The translations under genes were made by a program, and so were the position numbers. The notes beneath the pieces were generated by a model. The model was not told the DNA's origin, did not search any database, and saw nothing but the letters and a program-made list of their open reading frames with translations. DNA of 64,000 bases from Locusta migratoria (taxonomy: Eukaryota; Arthropoda; Insecta; Orthoptera; Acrididae): assembly GCA_026315105.1 (NCBI GenBank), contig CM048755.1, positions 763,053,301 through 763,117,300 of the forward strand. The letters are read 5' to 3'. Numbering within the stretch: position 1 is the stretch's first letter; every line of letters starts with the position of its first letter. Below, one piece after another: positions 20,259 through 30,893 of the stretch.

Positions 20259-21990
20259 CATCTACATCTACGTCTACATAGATACTCTGCAAATCACATT
20301 TAAGTGCCTGGCAGAGGATTCATTAACCACTTTCATAATTTTTCTCTACCCTTCCATTCTCTAATAGCGCGCGGGAAGAAAGAACACCTAAATCGTTCCG
20401 TTTTCGATCTGATTTCTCTTATTTTATTGGGATGTTCATGTCTCCATAAGTAGGTGGGTGCTAGCAAAATATTTTCACATTCAGAAGTAAAAGTCGGTGA
20501 TCGAAACTTCGCAAACAGATCACGCCGCAATGAATAACGTCTTTCTTTTAATGATATCCACCCCAATTCGTGCAACATTTCCGTGACGCTCCCCCCCCCC
20601 CCCCCCGTAACGTGATAAAACAAGACGAGCTGCCCTTCTCTGAAACTTCTCAATGTCTCTTCCGTCAGTCCCACCTGGTGAGGGTCCCACACTGGGCAAC
20701 AGCACTCCAGGAAAGGACGCACAAGTGTGATGTACGCAGTGTCTTTGGTGGAGCTGGTGCATCTTCGAAGCGTTCTGCCAATGAAAAGTAACCTTTGGTT
20801 CGCCTTCCCCACAATATTTTCTGTGTGTTCTCTCCAGTCAAAGTTGTTCGTAATTGTAACTCCTAGGTATTTGTAGAATTTACGACCTCAAGGTTTGATT
20901 GATTTATCGCTTAATTGAAGTTCAGCGGATTTCTTTTAGTGGTCATGCGTATTACTTCACACCTTTATTTATATAGTGTCAATTGCCAATTTTCGCACCA
21001 TGTAGAAATTTTGTCTAAATCGCTTTGCAGTTGCTTTTGATCCTCTGTTGACTTCACTAACCGATGCACGACAGTATCATCCGCGAACAGTCTAAGGGAG
21101 CTATTCAGATTGTCTCCGAAATCGTTTATAAACACAAGGAAGAGTAGGAGACCTATAACGTTTCCCTGTGGAACGCCAGATATCACTTGTGTTTTACTCG
21201 ATGAGTTACCGCGAATTACAACGAACTGTGTCCATTCTGATAGGAAATCGTGAATCCAGTCGCACAATTCGGGAGATATTCCATAAGCACGCAATTTCAT
21301 TAGAAGCCGCTTGTGGGGTACAGTGTCAAAAGCATTCCTGAAATCCAGAAATATGTAATCGATTTGAGATCCCTTGTCGATTACACTAATCACTTCATGT
21401 AAATAAAGGGCAACCTGTGTTTCACAAGTGCGATACTTTCTGAATCCGTTTTGACTATTGGTTAATAGGTCGTTCTCTTCGAGGTAGTTCATAATATTCG
21501 AACAAATTATATGTTCCAAAATCCTATTGCAAATCGACGTCAATGAGATTGGCCTGTAATTTTGGGGATCACTCCTATTGCCTTTCTTGAACATTGGAGT
21601 AACTTTGGCAAATTTCCAGGCTTTGGGTACGGATCTTTCGCTGAGTGAGCGGTTGTAAATAATAGCTAAGTACGGAGCAATTGCATCGTCATACTCTGAG
21701 AGGAATCTAGATGGTATACAATCTGGCCCGGAGGATTTGTTTTTGTTTAGTGACTTAAGTTGTTTTACTACTCCAGGAACATGTACTTCTAAATTTTGCA
21801 TGCTGGCAGCTGTTCTTGGATTGAATACTGGAGTGTTCACTTCGTATCCTTTGGTGAACGAATTTCGGAAAGCTGTGTTTAATAATTCTGTCTTAGCAGT
21901 AGTCATCGGTAGTATTACCATTGCTATCGCGTAGTGAAGGTATTGTTTGTGTTTTGCTGCTAGTGTACTTCACATCTCAGTTCGGTAGAA
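20259..21990 (-). pseudogene. CR1-like LINE reverse transcriptase, 5'-truncated
   Basis: The minus-strand frame 21921-20965 (318 codons) covers most of an RT: KNKSSGPDCIPSRFL (the SPGPDG-type box), NYRPISLTSI, IFLDFRNAFDTVPH (motif A), GVPQGNVIGLLLFLVFIND (motif B) and LFADDTVVH (motif C, residues 278-285). A stop at 20965 is followed by frame 20812-20333, which holds the C-terminal region (TLVRPFLECCCPVWDPH; SVTEMLHELGWISLKERR). Two compensating frameshifts occur there, one of them in a run of 16 C at 20591-20606. The 3' end has the short 'catcta' repetitions typical of arthropod CR1-group elements. The 5' part (endonuclease, ORF1) is absent. The RT hallmarks are seen directly; the CR1-group label is family knowledge. 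Confidence 0.88.
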
Positions 21991-22005
21991 CAAGTTCGAC
22001 CTGTC

Positions 22006-22218
22006 GCTGGTCGCGGTGGCCGAGGGGGCTGAGGGGGCTGAGGGGGCTGAGGCACTCCAGACACGGTCTGCGCGGCCACTACGGTCGGGGGTTCGAATCC
22101 CTCCTCGGGCATGGATATTTGTGCCATCCTTAGTGTTAGCTAGTTCGTAAGTAGTTTGTAAGTTTAGGGACTGATGACCGCGCAGTTAAGTCCCATAAGC
22201 TATACAAACATATGAACA
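22006..22218 (+). repeat. SINE family 1 with triplicated head motif and 11-bp target duplication
   Basis: A normal family-1 SINE except that the segment just after the A box is repeated three times ('gagggggct' units at about 22021-22050). The target duplication 'ttcgacctgtc' is at 21995-22005 and 22219-22229. Confidence 0.92.
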
Positions 22219-22304
22219 TTCGACCTGTCCATTAACCAAAATATTGACAAAAACTCTTACCCCAAACACAAATCAAGCTTCTTCCTGTGGTTTCTTTATC
22301 CATT

Positions 22305-23235
22305 CCACTAAAACGAATTCGGATTTATTTTCTTAATTACAAGTAGCTATAACCACCAATTAAGATGCCTAGAATGATAAACTTCACACAGCAACACCAG
22401 AAAAATTTATAGCCAAAAAACCTCACATATTTCGGAGTCCTATGTTAAAGTACGATGATGACAGATGATCCATCCTAATAATAATAATAATATACATTGC
22501 TTAAACACAACGAAATTTGGTAGACCCTCCAGAAGTAAAAACATTCAGCAATGAGGTCGTCAGAGCTATCATCCTGTATCGGAATAGTATTACACAACAA
22601 AACAAAAAGACGATGGTAGTACACCTTAAGTCTCAAAAACGACAGCACACAGTGCGAGAAGAGACTCAGATAAACCGGCATCGAACATGATGTGTATACA
22701 GTACCTGTAACGTAATGATCGAAAAAATGCAAGAAAACACGACAGATATGCATACGTCGATCATCATATTTCTACACAGTACCACGAAAACGCAAAATAA
22801 CCCGTAAGACCGCAATCGTCAAAGAGTTCGCTATATTTATGGACACACTAATCAATTTTCGGTGTTCTTATTAACCCAGAAAAAAAAACAACACGACTAC
22901 TCTCCAAGCAATTTGCTAGCCGAGACCACATGGATGGCATTGACACACAGCACAGGGCTGCACTTTGTAAATATCGGCTATACTCGTTTCAGATCTAGTC
23001 CGAAAGTGTATATTCTAGCCTCCAGTTCGAAACGCCTGTTATAAAATCGATTAGGTGAATACCGGTAATTTTATCGACGCCTGAACACTTGATTCGACAA
23101 ATGTTTTCGTCGTCAATTAAATTAAAAAATCGATTACAACTGCCCTATCACGTTTCTGTTCCACATACAGCTTCCTTCTAGGCAAAAGTAATTTGTGGAT
23201 ACTAGGTACTCGCACATACCCAGTTTGTTAAAAAA
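22305..23235. repeat. Left outer arm of the foldback element
   Basis: Inverted counterpart of about 31980-32690, with one insertion of about 70 bp near 22980-23050. From about 23095 to 23235 it has no obvious counterpart in the right arm. Confidence 0.7.
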
Positions 23236-23739
23236 AATTATTTTGTCAAGTAGGCTCAACCACATAGATCGTGTATAAAACACTATTAATATGACGCGTT
23301 TCAAGGGTCAAGCCCTCATCATCAGATAAAATATACAAGAATCTTTAAAACCCGAGACAAATAAAATCTAAAACGTAATAAAAGATAACGTGGTTACTTC
23401 CCTTGTAACCGTGTCTCCGTAGAAAGCTCAGCATACTGTGCTTCGTCAATATTGAAAAAACAGTCCCTAGTACTGGCGGCGCATAGCACTAGTGAAGCGC
23501 ACGGAATAAACAACACGAGTGGGGCGCACGTATCAACATGAAAACAAAGACCTCTAAATGCCAAAGATCATCCACAAGGCAGTGGGTACATTCGGGTGTA
23601 CAGTAAGACAGAGGTTGAAATTTAAAATAAACTACTTCTGTTATAATAGGTCCACAAAGATTTTAAAAAAGCTGTATGCATTGCCTTGAAGTTGTTAATT
23701 TAATGAAACGTCGCTTTTTGCGTTTTGTATTGTAATCTC
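23236..23739 (-). repeat. Inverted Penelope terminal repeat (left)
   Basis: 504 bp, the reverse complement of 27421-27923 at high identity; differences are scattered single bases and 1-bp indels. It includes the last codons of the endonuclease and a hammerhead motif. Confidence 0.93.
23283..23335 (-). ncRNA. Hammerhead ribozyme motif (inverted copy)
   Basis: Reverse complement of the motif at 27825-27877. CTGATGA is at 23325-23319, GAAA at 23302-23299 and the GTC triplet at 23295-23293. All core boxes are intact, with a one-base difference in the distal part of stem I. Confidence 0.8.
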
Positions 23740-25616
23740 TTGTTGTTGTTGTTGTTGGTTGTTTAAGGGGGACAAAACTGCAATGGTCATCAGTCCCCCA
23801 TTCCATCTCTAGGCGTCAAAAGTAAATCCCAACACGTGAAAGATAATACGCCCAGAGTTTAAAATTGCGAAGTGGGAGAGGAGTCCCACTGAGTCCATAA
23901 AACATCATCAAGAATAACAAGACAAAACGAAAAGACGGTCACACAAAGACAACTTACAACAAAGAAACCGATGGCCGTGGTTGACCGACCATAAGAATAA
24001 AAAAGGAGAAGTCAACCACTCGGTAACACACAGAAATCTCCAGTTAGAGCGAATGATAAAAAACCCCTGCTCGTATCTGCCATTGCAGCATCGTCACCTA
24101 AAACATCTGATAAAACGGCAGGGAGGTTAAAATTCCGCCGCAAAGCAGCTAAAACGGGGCAGTCCAACAATATGTGGACGATTGTCAGACGGGAGCCACA
24201 CCGACATTGGGCTGGGTCCTCACCCCGAAGGAGATGTCCATGGGTGAGCCACGTATGCCCAATGCGGAGGCGACACAAGACCACTGAGTCCCGTCGTGAA
24301 CCGCGCATGGAGGAGCGCCCTGCAACCGTCGTTTCCTTGACCACCCGGAGCTTGTTGGGCGTGCGCAGGCTACGCCACTCAGTATCCCAAAGCTGACGTA
24401 CTCGCTGGCACAACAATGAACGGAGATCAGAAGCCGGGAGGCCGATCTCTAGACAGGACATACCGACAGCCTGCTTGGCAAGCCTGTCAACACGTTCATT
24501 TCCCGGGATACAAACATGACCCGGAGACCAGATGAACACCATCGATCGCCCGGACTGTGTAACGACATAAAGTGTGTCCTGAATGGCCAACACCAGGGTA
24601 GACCGCGGGTAACACTGCTCCAGAGCTCGGAGGCTGCTCAGGGAGTCGCTGCAAACAACAAAAGACTCGCCTGAGCAAGACCGGATATGCATGAGAGCTC
24701 TGTGAATGGCTACCAGCTCTGCAGTGTAAACACTGCAGCCATTCGGCACATAGTGCTGTTCCACATGGTCACCATGAGTATACGCAAATCCCACAAAGCC
24801 ATCAACCATGGAACCATCGGTGTAGATCAGGTCATAACCACGGAATTCCGCTATGGTAGCCGAGAACTGACGGCGGAGCGCCTCCAGTGGAACGGAGTCT
24901 TTGGGCCCCTGGGCCAAGTCCAGCCGAGTAGACGGCCTTGGCAAACACCACGGAGGTGTGCGTACACGGACCCGATAGGAAGATGGAAGGGGAGAAGACT
25001 CAAGCTCCTGCAGGAGGGACTGAACCCGATAGGCAATCGTATGACCTGATCTGGGGCGTCGCTGATGGGGACGGACTACCACATCAGGAAAGAGGAGACG
25101 ATGGTTCGGGTGGCCTGGGGAGCAATACAAATGGGCTGCGTAAGCCGCAAGTAGGTGTTGGCGGCGGATCCCCAAGGGTGGAACCCCAGCCTCCTCTAGT
25201 AAGCTGGCCACTGGGCTGGTGCGGAAGGCACACGTCGCGATGCGAACCCCACAGTTGTGAATGAGGTCCAGTAGGTGCAGTGCCGAAGGTGCCGCAGACC
25301 CATAGGCAATGCACCCAAAATCGAGACGGGACTGCACCAGCGCCGTGTAAAGCCGCAACAGTGTGGAGCGGTCGGCACCCCAGATCGTATGACCCAAGTG
25401 TCTGAGAAGGTTGAGATGGCGCCAGCACTTCCTTTTCAGCTGACGAATGTGGGGGAGCCATGTCAGCCGGGCGTCAAAGACCAGTCCTAAATACCGATGA
25501 GTTTCCACTACGGTAAGCAGTTCGTCATTAAGATAAAGTTCAGGGTGCGGGTGGACAGTCCGACGCCGACAGAAGTGCATCACTCTGGTCTTGGCGGCGG
25601 AAAACTGAAAACCGTG
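23740..25616 (-). mobile_element. 5'-truncated I-clade LINE inserted in the Penelope composite
   Basis: The 3' end is at the (GTT)n tract starting at 23740, followed by the same 3' UTR as the full-length LINE at 35766 ('gggggacaaaactgc', 'catcagtcccccattccat'). Similarity to that LINE stops at about 25613, inside the RT. No target duplication is visible, and the Penelope sequences on both sides are not contiguous, so the insertion was accompanied by a deletion. Confidence 0.88.
24012..25583 (-). CDS. I-clade LINE ORF2 C-terminal half: RT end, RNase H, zinc-finger tail (open frame)
   Basis: An uninterrupted frame of 523 codons covers the C-terminal half of an I-clade ORF2 protein. It begins just after the RT palm (ETHRYLGLVFDARLTW at about 28-43) and includes a ribonuclease H domain with the four expected acidic positions: D256 (LIYTDGS), E289 (YTAELVAIHRAL), D313 (CSDSLSSLRAL) and D366 (IPGNERVDRLAKQA). 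A C-terminal Cys/His segment CRCGSRLTIVHILLDCP follows (about 460-476). RNase H would remove RNA from the RNA-DNA hybrid. The 5' truncation removes the endonuclease and the RT active site, so the product could not act alone. It aligns throughout with 36133-37700 but lacks that copy's stop. Confidence 0.85.
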   Translation of the reverse strand: MMHFCRRRTVHPHPELYLNDELLTVVETHRYLGLVFDARLTWLPHIRQLKRKCWRHLNLLRHLGHTIWGADRSTLLRLYTALVQSRLDFGCIAYGSAAPSALHLLDLIHNCGVRIATCAFRTSPVASLLEEAGVPPLGIRRQHLLAAYAAHLYCSPGHPNHRLLFPDVVVRPHQRRPRSGHTIAYRVQSLLQELESSPLPSSYRVRVRTPPWCLPRPSTRLDLAQGPKDSVPLEALRRQFSATIAEFRGYDLIYTDGSMVDGFVGFAYTHGDHVEQHYVPNGCSVYTAELVAIHRALMHIRSCSGESFVVCSDSLSSLRALEQCYPRSTLVLAIQDTLYVVTQSGRSMVFIWSPGHVCIPGNERVDRLAKQAVGMSCLEIGLPASDLRSLLCQRVRQLWDTEWRSLRTPNKLRVVKETTVAGRSSMRGSRRDSVVLCRLRIGHTWLTHGHLLRGEDPAQCRCGSRLTIVHILLDCPVLAALRRNFNLPAVLSDVLGDDAAMADTSRGFLSFALTGDFCVLPSG

Positions 25617-25785
25617 CAGGATTTATTCGTTTCGGCTTTGATGGCGTTAGCTAGTTTATATCCCACGTGTCCTTTTTCGTTTTCATTCAGTTTAGCAACA
25701 TCTACCGCCATTTTAGTCGCTACGATAAGTTCTTTTACAGTTTTATCATTTAGGCTATGTTGCATGTTAAATTTAAGACCTGTAA
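25617..25785 (-). pseudogene. Inverted Penelope N-terminal coding fragment
   Basis: The minus strand reads LKFNMQHSLNDKTVKELIVATKMAVDV-type sequence, followed by LNENEKGHVGYKLANAIKAE, which looks like the N-terminal region of a Penelope-like protein. It is head-to-head with the plus-strand RT frame that starts at about 25757. No catalytic motif. It is a relic of the left copy. Confidence 0.6.
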
Positions 25786-26965
25786 CAGTACGCATAATAA
25801 AAGTGATCACAAAACCGTAACCTCCATTAACGACAAGCTCATCTCTAATAAAGCGATCGTTACTAAGGCCGATAAGGGCAATACTACTGTTATCGTTAGT
25901 GAAGAACAATATATTAATAAAACACTACAGTTCTTTTCTGAAAACGGTGTGACAGAAATAGTTAAAGATCCAACTAAAAAGGTACAGGTAGAGTTAAAAC
26001 AGTTGCTTAAAAGGACGTCTTTCCTATTGACTGAAAAAGAGAAATTTCAATGTTACGTCATGAATCCCACAGCTCCTCGACTAAGATCGCAATTAAAGGT
26101 CCATAAAAACGGGCATCCTATTAGACCTATCGTAAATTCAATGAAGGGCCCCCTATGCAAAATTACGAAAAAACTCGATAAAATTTTAAAGGAGTTTTAT
26201 GTATTTGGGGATAATTTTTCAGTTAGCAACAACACTACGTTGATCAATGAGATTAAAGATAAGCCTATAGCAGATACATCCCATCTTATGTCTCTTGATA
26301 TTGAAAATTTATATGCAAATCTTCCGGTTGACGAGGCCATCGAGTTGATTAAAGCAAACTTACTTAAACACAAGAGACTATCTCAGCAAGAAATCGTTGA
26401 ATTCATTAACCTACTTCAGTTTATTCTGAAATATAACTACTTTACCTTTAACGGGAAATTTTATATACAAAAGGATGGACTGGCTATGGGTTCAAGTATT
26501 TCAGGAACAATAGCAGACAGTTTTATTAATAACCTGGAAAACCGGCTTTTCACAAATATGCAGCATCCAGTTGATAAAATCTTATATTATAAACGCTACG
26601 TTGACGATACTTTGCTATTGATAGATGGAGGTGAAACTGAAATTAGTGGAATAGTTACTAAATTTAACAGCCTACATGAGAAAATCGAATTTACCGTTGA
26701 ACAAGAGAAGGATGGCACACTTCAGTTCATTGACCTTAACATTACGAAGCAGGATGGCAGACACGTATTTAAAGTATATAGGAAACCTACAACTACCGAC
26801 ATTCTAATACACAACAGCTCTTGTCACCCTAATGGCAAAAACCTTTCTGCCCTACGTTGTTTAGTCGATAGAGCCTTCAAAGTGCCAATGAATGAAAAAG
26901 ACAGAACCACTGAACTTAACATTATAAGACAGCTTGCTAAGGCGAATGGTTACCAAGAAATGTAG
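25757..26965 (+). pseudogene. Penelope-like reverse transcriptase
   Basis: A 402-codon frame of the Penelope RT group, related to telomerase reverse transcriptase. Visible motifs: IVTKADKGNTTVIV (about 34-47), LKVHKNGHPIRPIVN (113-127), SLDIENLYANLP (motif A, Asp 181), KDGLAMGSSISG (motif B, 239-250), YVDDTLLLI (motif C, 281-289) and FIDLNITKQDG, followed by VYRKPTTTDILIH. The frame ends at a stop at 26963-26965, and the endonuclease resumes at 27037 in another frame. A frameshift therefore breaks the original single ORF just after TELNIIRQLAKANGY. The N-terminus seems replaced at the head-to-head junction. The RT core itself looks intact. Confidence 0.92.
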
Positions 26966-27036
26966 TTAATAACCTAATACGAAAGAAACAACGTGCGAAA
27001 TGATATACAAGTGGCATAGATAATATCAAGAGGGTA

Positions 27037-27465
27037 ATGGTTCCATATTTTGGTAATCTGTCTCAGAAAGTGGCCAACATACTAAAACCTTTTAAAGTAG
27101 AAGCTGCTTTTAAAACTAATAATACGTTACATCATAAATTACGAAATAACTTAAACCAAAAGACTGATAAATATGACAAAGCAGGGGTTTATAAGATACA
27201 GTGTAGTAGTTGCAATGCCAGCTATATTGGTCAGACCGGTAGATCGTTTAAAGCTAGGTACAAGGAACACGTGGACGCCTTCCGACTTAACAATTTTGAA
27301 AAGTCCGCTGTAGCTACACATATCCGCGAAACTGGCCACCCATTAAAGCATATTGAAGATGACCTGAAGATTTTACATAAACAGGTTAAGGGAAGAAAGT
27401 TAGATCTGCTAGAACAGCTTGAGATTACAATACAAAACGCAAAAAGCGATGTTTCATTAAATTAA
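27037..27465 (+). pseudogene. Penelope-like GIY-YIG endonuclease domain
   Basis: A 142-codon frame with a GIY-YIG nuclease: GVYKIQC (50-56), a CX2C-like pair, then ASYIGQTGRSFKARYKEH (61-78), a conserved His in ATHIRETGH, and a C-terminal Glu in LDLLEQLEI (about 123-130). In Penelope-like elements this domain follows the RT in the same polypeptide and cuts target DNA. Here it is separated from the RT by a frameshift near 26960. All signature residues I can recognise are present. The last codons overlap the terminal repeat (27421 onward). Confidence 0.92.
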
Positions 27466-27923
27466 CAACTTCAAGGCAATGCATACAGCTTTTTTAAAAT
27501 CTTTGTGGACCTATTATAACAGAAGTAGTTTATTTTAAATTTCAACCTCTGTCTTACTGTACACCCGAATGTACCCACTGCCTTGTGGATGATCTTTGGC
27601 ATTTAGAGGTCTTTGTTTTCATGTTGATACGTGCGCCCCACTCGTGTTGTTTATTCCGTGCGCTTCACTAGTGCTATGCGCCGCCAGTACTAGGGACTGT
27701 TTTTTCAATATTGACGAAGCACAGTATGCTGAGCTTTCTACGGAGACACGGTTACAAGGGAAGTAACCACGTTTTCTTTTATTACGTTTTAGATTTTATT
27801 TGTCTCGGTTTTTAAAGATTCTTGTATATTTTATCTGATGATGAGGGCTTGACCCTTGAAACGCGTCATATTATAGTGTTTTATACACGATCTATGTGGT
27901 TGAGCCTACTTGACAAAATAATT
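27421..27923 (+). repeat. Penelope 3' terminal repeat (right)
   Basis: Contains the final codons of the GIY-YIG domain, an untranslated tail and a hammerhead motif at 27825-27877. Partner of 23236-23739. Confidence 0.93.
27825..27877 (+). ncRNA. Hammerhead ribozyme motif (minimal type I) in Penelope repeat
   Basis: CTGATGA at 27835-27841 is followed by a stem II hairpin (AGGG CTTGA CCCT), GAAA at 27858-27861, then CGCGTC with cleavage triplet GTC at 27865-27867. Helix III would be the palindrome ACGCGT, too short for a monomer but able to pair between two RNA copies. Stem I can form 3 bp, a 2x2 internal loop and 3 more bp between 27825-27834 and 27868-27877. Minimal, dimer-acting type I hammerheads are known from Penelope-like elements (established knowledge). 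Activity of this copy is inference. Confidence 0.8.
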
Positions 27924-28500
27924 AAGCATACAACCACGACCTCAAATCAATAATGGATATTGTTAAAAAAAAAATCACAGATAAATCGTGTAGGATGCCC
28001 AACAACACGAAGCCAGAGATGAGAGCTCCTATTATAACATCGGCTAGGGCCACTTAATAAGGTACAGCCACATGACTCCTTGGAGGTGTTCTCCAGTGCT
28101 TCCTTGCAGAGTTTCGCTCCAACATTCCACTGATGTCAGAACTCTGCCGCCAGGGAGGAGAAATGGTAACTTCGAATTTTCTCCATGACCAAATTGTCGA
28201 ATTTACTACACATGTAACAGTTAAAAGATCAGAAATAATTTATCACCACAAACATCTGGCAACAGTCGTATATTAAAAACCACAAACATCCGATCAAACA
28301 GGCAATACTTCGTAACGTACACAGCGCAAAGTTTTAAGAAGATAATCCTAAATCGACTTCCTTAGAGCTCAAACGCAACACAACATCATCCACAACTGGA
28401 AAAAGATACTGCAGCGCATATTTTAAACACCTTTTTTACTTAAATTCTACGCCAACTAGCCTACCACAGTCTATGTAACAACACACACAAACAAACACAA

Positions 28501-29538
28501 ACAGTTGGATGAGCGCTAAATTACGATGTAAAGTCAAACTCCAGTCCATACACCAACACAACATCGATTTAAACGAACACTTGCTTAGCTGTAGACTAGA
28601 ACAGCACAGGAGTTCATCTCCGGTAACTGACCACCTAACAGATACTCGAGCAATCGAAGCAATGCTCTTCTGACACGTAACCTATCTTCCGGTATTTTCT
28701 CCTAGATGATCCATAGAAGTAATTCAGTATTTGTCAGTAATACGACTGTGCGCGGATGTCTCCTTATGGCCTGTAGAGATGGCCCTTATTGTGTTGATGT
28801 TGCATTAAGAGCGCTGGTATAGCTGTGACAAACCGTTCGTTTTTTTTTTTTTTTTTTTTTTTATTCTTACAGCTGATGATAGAAGTAATGTAATATTCTT
28901 TCTTCGTAAAATTAACTCTCACGTATTCGTAATCTGGTGCATTCGATGTATCCTGGCTTGTACAAAATATCCATTTCGATCTGTTTAGTTGTACGGTTCG
29001 TTGCAACCTAGAGGTGTTCTACATTTGTGGACTCTATATTCATACTTAGTAGTATAGTTACGTATTAGGGCTGTTGTGTATTTATCTCGCCTTTTAGTGG
29101 TGTTTACGACTGGACGTCTCTCGGTAGTGTAGCGGAGATGCTTGCGGTGGTAAATTATTGTTCCTCAGTCGAGAAGCATCGATTTCTATAAACCCTATGA
29201 TTAGGTGGTTTAAAGCTGGGTAGTTACATTCGTAGGGAGGCGTGTTTAATTGTTTGTTTAGTCTCTAAAAGACTGCCCTTGGCATTCGATAAAAATTTTC
29301 GGTGTTGTATTAGTTAGAAATGGTAGAGACTGTTTTTATCGTTGTTGGTTGTAAGGATTAGATATACAAATAAGAAAAGAGTTTGGTATTGATCTGGTTC
29401 GTTCCTTGTTAGCTGTTCTATTTGTGTCAGTCAGTTTTAAGATGTAATTGGGTGTGTTACAGATGTTTATCGGAAGTATTGATTTGTTAGAAGGGGGAAG
29501 ACGATGACTGTGCTCGAGTGATTGTCAAACGTGCGAGG
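28501..29538. other. Spacer of the foldback element, no gene
   Basis: About 1 kb without a convincing frame. It contains a run of 23 T at 28840-28862. I see no RNA gene or repeat of a known family. Confidence 0.5.
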
Positions 29539-29754
29539 TACAGCGTATCCAGAAAAGGTCTCCCTGAGTTCAAAATTAAATATCTCGAAAACAAAGATGG
29601 ATAGAGGAATGCAGTAAACGGTATATTTATTGTGAAAGCTGTAAGACGTTTATACAGCAGTTTGAAATAATAGTTATAAAGCTGCTAACAGATGACGCTG
29701 TACAGCTCATATCAGCATACATAAGTGAAATAATCGTATGCTCTTTGCAAAAAA

Positions 29755-29943
29755 TCACATCACAATGTTTTCAAAATGTTCACCATTGACACTACAGAGG
29801 TGGCGCAAACGAAGAATGAAATTCGCCATCACATTTCGTAGCGTCTCAACCGAAATAGATTCACATTCCACGGAGATAGCCGATTCAAGCTCATCCAGCG
29901 TGGCGGGATGCTTCGGGTAGACCATGTTTTTCACTGTGCCCCA

Positions 29944-29994
<51 letters not shown>

Positions 29995-30873
29995 ACAGGG
30001 AGTCAAATCCGGCGAATATGGAGACCAATCCATGCCTGCACCAGTAAATTTGGGATATTACAAAGCAATGACTCGATTCCCGGAGTATTCCTCAAGAAAG
30101 CGAAACTCTTGTTCGGTCCGATGTGGTCGGGCTCCATCTTGCATAAACCATTCAGTACCTGGTCGATCCTCTAACGCTTGCTGTGTGGCGACAAATTGTT
30201 CCAAAATTGCAACGTAACGTGCACCAATGACCGTTTCTCGAATGAAAAATGGCCAATAATGCCTCTGCTGCATACTGAAGCCCACAGAGTAATTTTAGGA
30301 GAATACAGGGGTTTCGCTTCACACTAATATGGCATTTCGGAATCACAAAATCGCCAGTTCTGCTTATTCACGTATCCATTCAGGTGGAAGTGTGCTTCAT
30401 CTGTAAACCAGATGCAGCCAACTTCAAATCCTTCACTATCAATCATTGTGAGCATCTGATTAGCAAAGGCAACCCTTTGTTGCACAGCTCGTACGGGTAT
30501 GGCCTGGTGCGTTTGAATTTCGAATGGAAACATGTGTAGGCTATTTCTCAGTATTTTCTGCGCGCTGGACGCTTCAAACCAGTTTCAGATACAATTCTAC
30601 GGACGGATGACATAGGATTTCGCTGAGTAATTCCAGAAACTGTGGCGATATATCAGGCTTAACTGCGGTTTGCTTGCGGCCAACATGCCCCACTAGATCA
30701 TCAGTTACGCTGGCTGTTCGTTGAAATTTTGCGAAGAGCGTATGAATGGTTTTCGCATCGGATCCTATTGGAACATTAAATCAGCTTGAAAACTTCGCCT
30801 TGTTGCCGTAGGACTCTCTTCTAACCTGTGGTACTCTATCACCATAAAAACGCGTTGTTCAATGGAGTACATG
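29755..30873 (-). pseudogene. Mariner-like transposase, multiply broken
   Basis: The minus strand starts at ATG 30873 (MYSIEQRVFMVIEY, the N-terminal helix-turn-helix region). It breaks within 40 codons, and pieces at 30533-30324 (CIWFTDEAHFHLNGYVNKQNWRF, catalytic Asp block), 30285-30058 (FMQDGARPHRT, second Asp) and 30033-29755 (MDWSPYSPDLTPCDFFF, third acidic block) follow in shifted frames. A run of 47 A at 29945-29991 (poly-T in the coding sense) expands the codons after CDF. This fits a cut-and-paste DDE/D transposase of the Tc1/mariner superfamily. At least three frame breaks make it non-functional. Confidence 0.88.
29945..29991. repeat. Poly-A homopolymer (47 nt) inside transposase
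   Basis: An uninterrupted run of 47 A lying where the transposase should have only a few Phe codons. It was probably produced by slippage, in the genome or during sequencing or assembly. Confidence 0.95.
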
Positions 30874-30893
30874 GTTTTAATCTCTTCCTTCGG

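Larger units (their letters stand above)
23236..27923. mobile_element. Penelope-like element, head-to-head composite with inverted terminal repeats
   Basis: A Penelope-like retroelement on the plus strand (RT at 25757-26965, GIY-YIG endonuclease at 27037-27465) ends with a terminal repeat at 27421-27923. The same terminal segment recurs inverted at 23236-23739, so the composite starts and ends with 'attattttgtcaagtagg' and its complement. The left copy also keeps a minus-strand piece of the N-terminal coding region (about 25617-25785) and has lost the rest, where a LINE now sits. Penelope-like elements are known to show inverted or partly tandem arrangements of their terminal repeats, which fits. 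The composite interrupts the left arm of the foldback element. Confidence 0.85.

Noticed and set aside
24687..25490. Several plus-strand frames of 71 to 120 codons
   Set aside because: All antisense to the uninterrupted 523-codon I-clade LINE frame on the minus strand.
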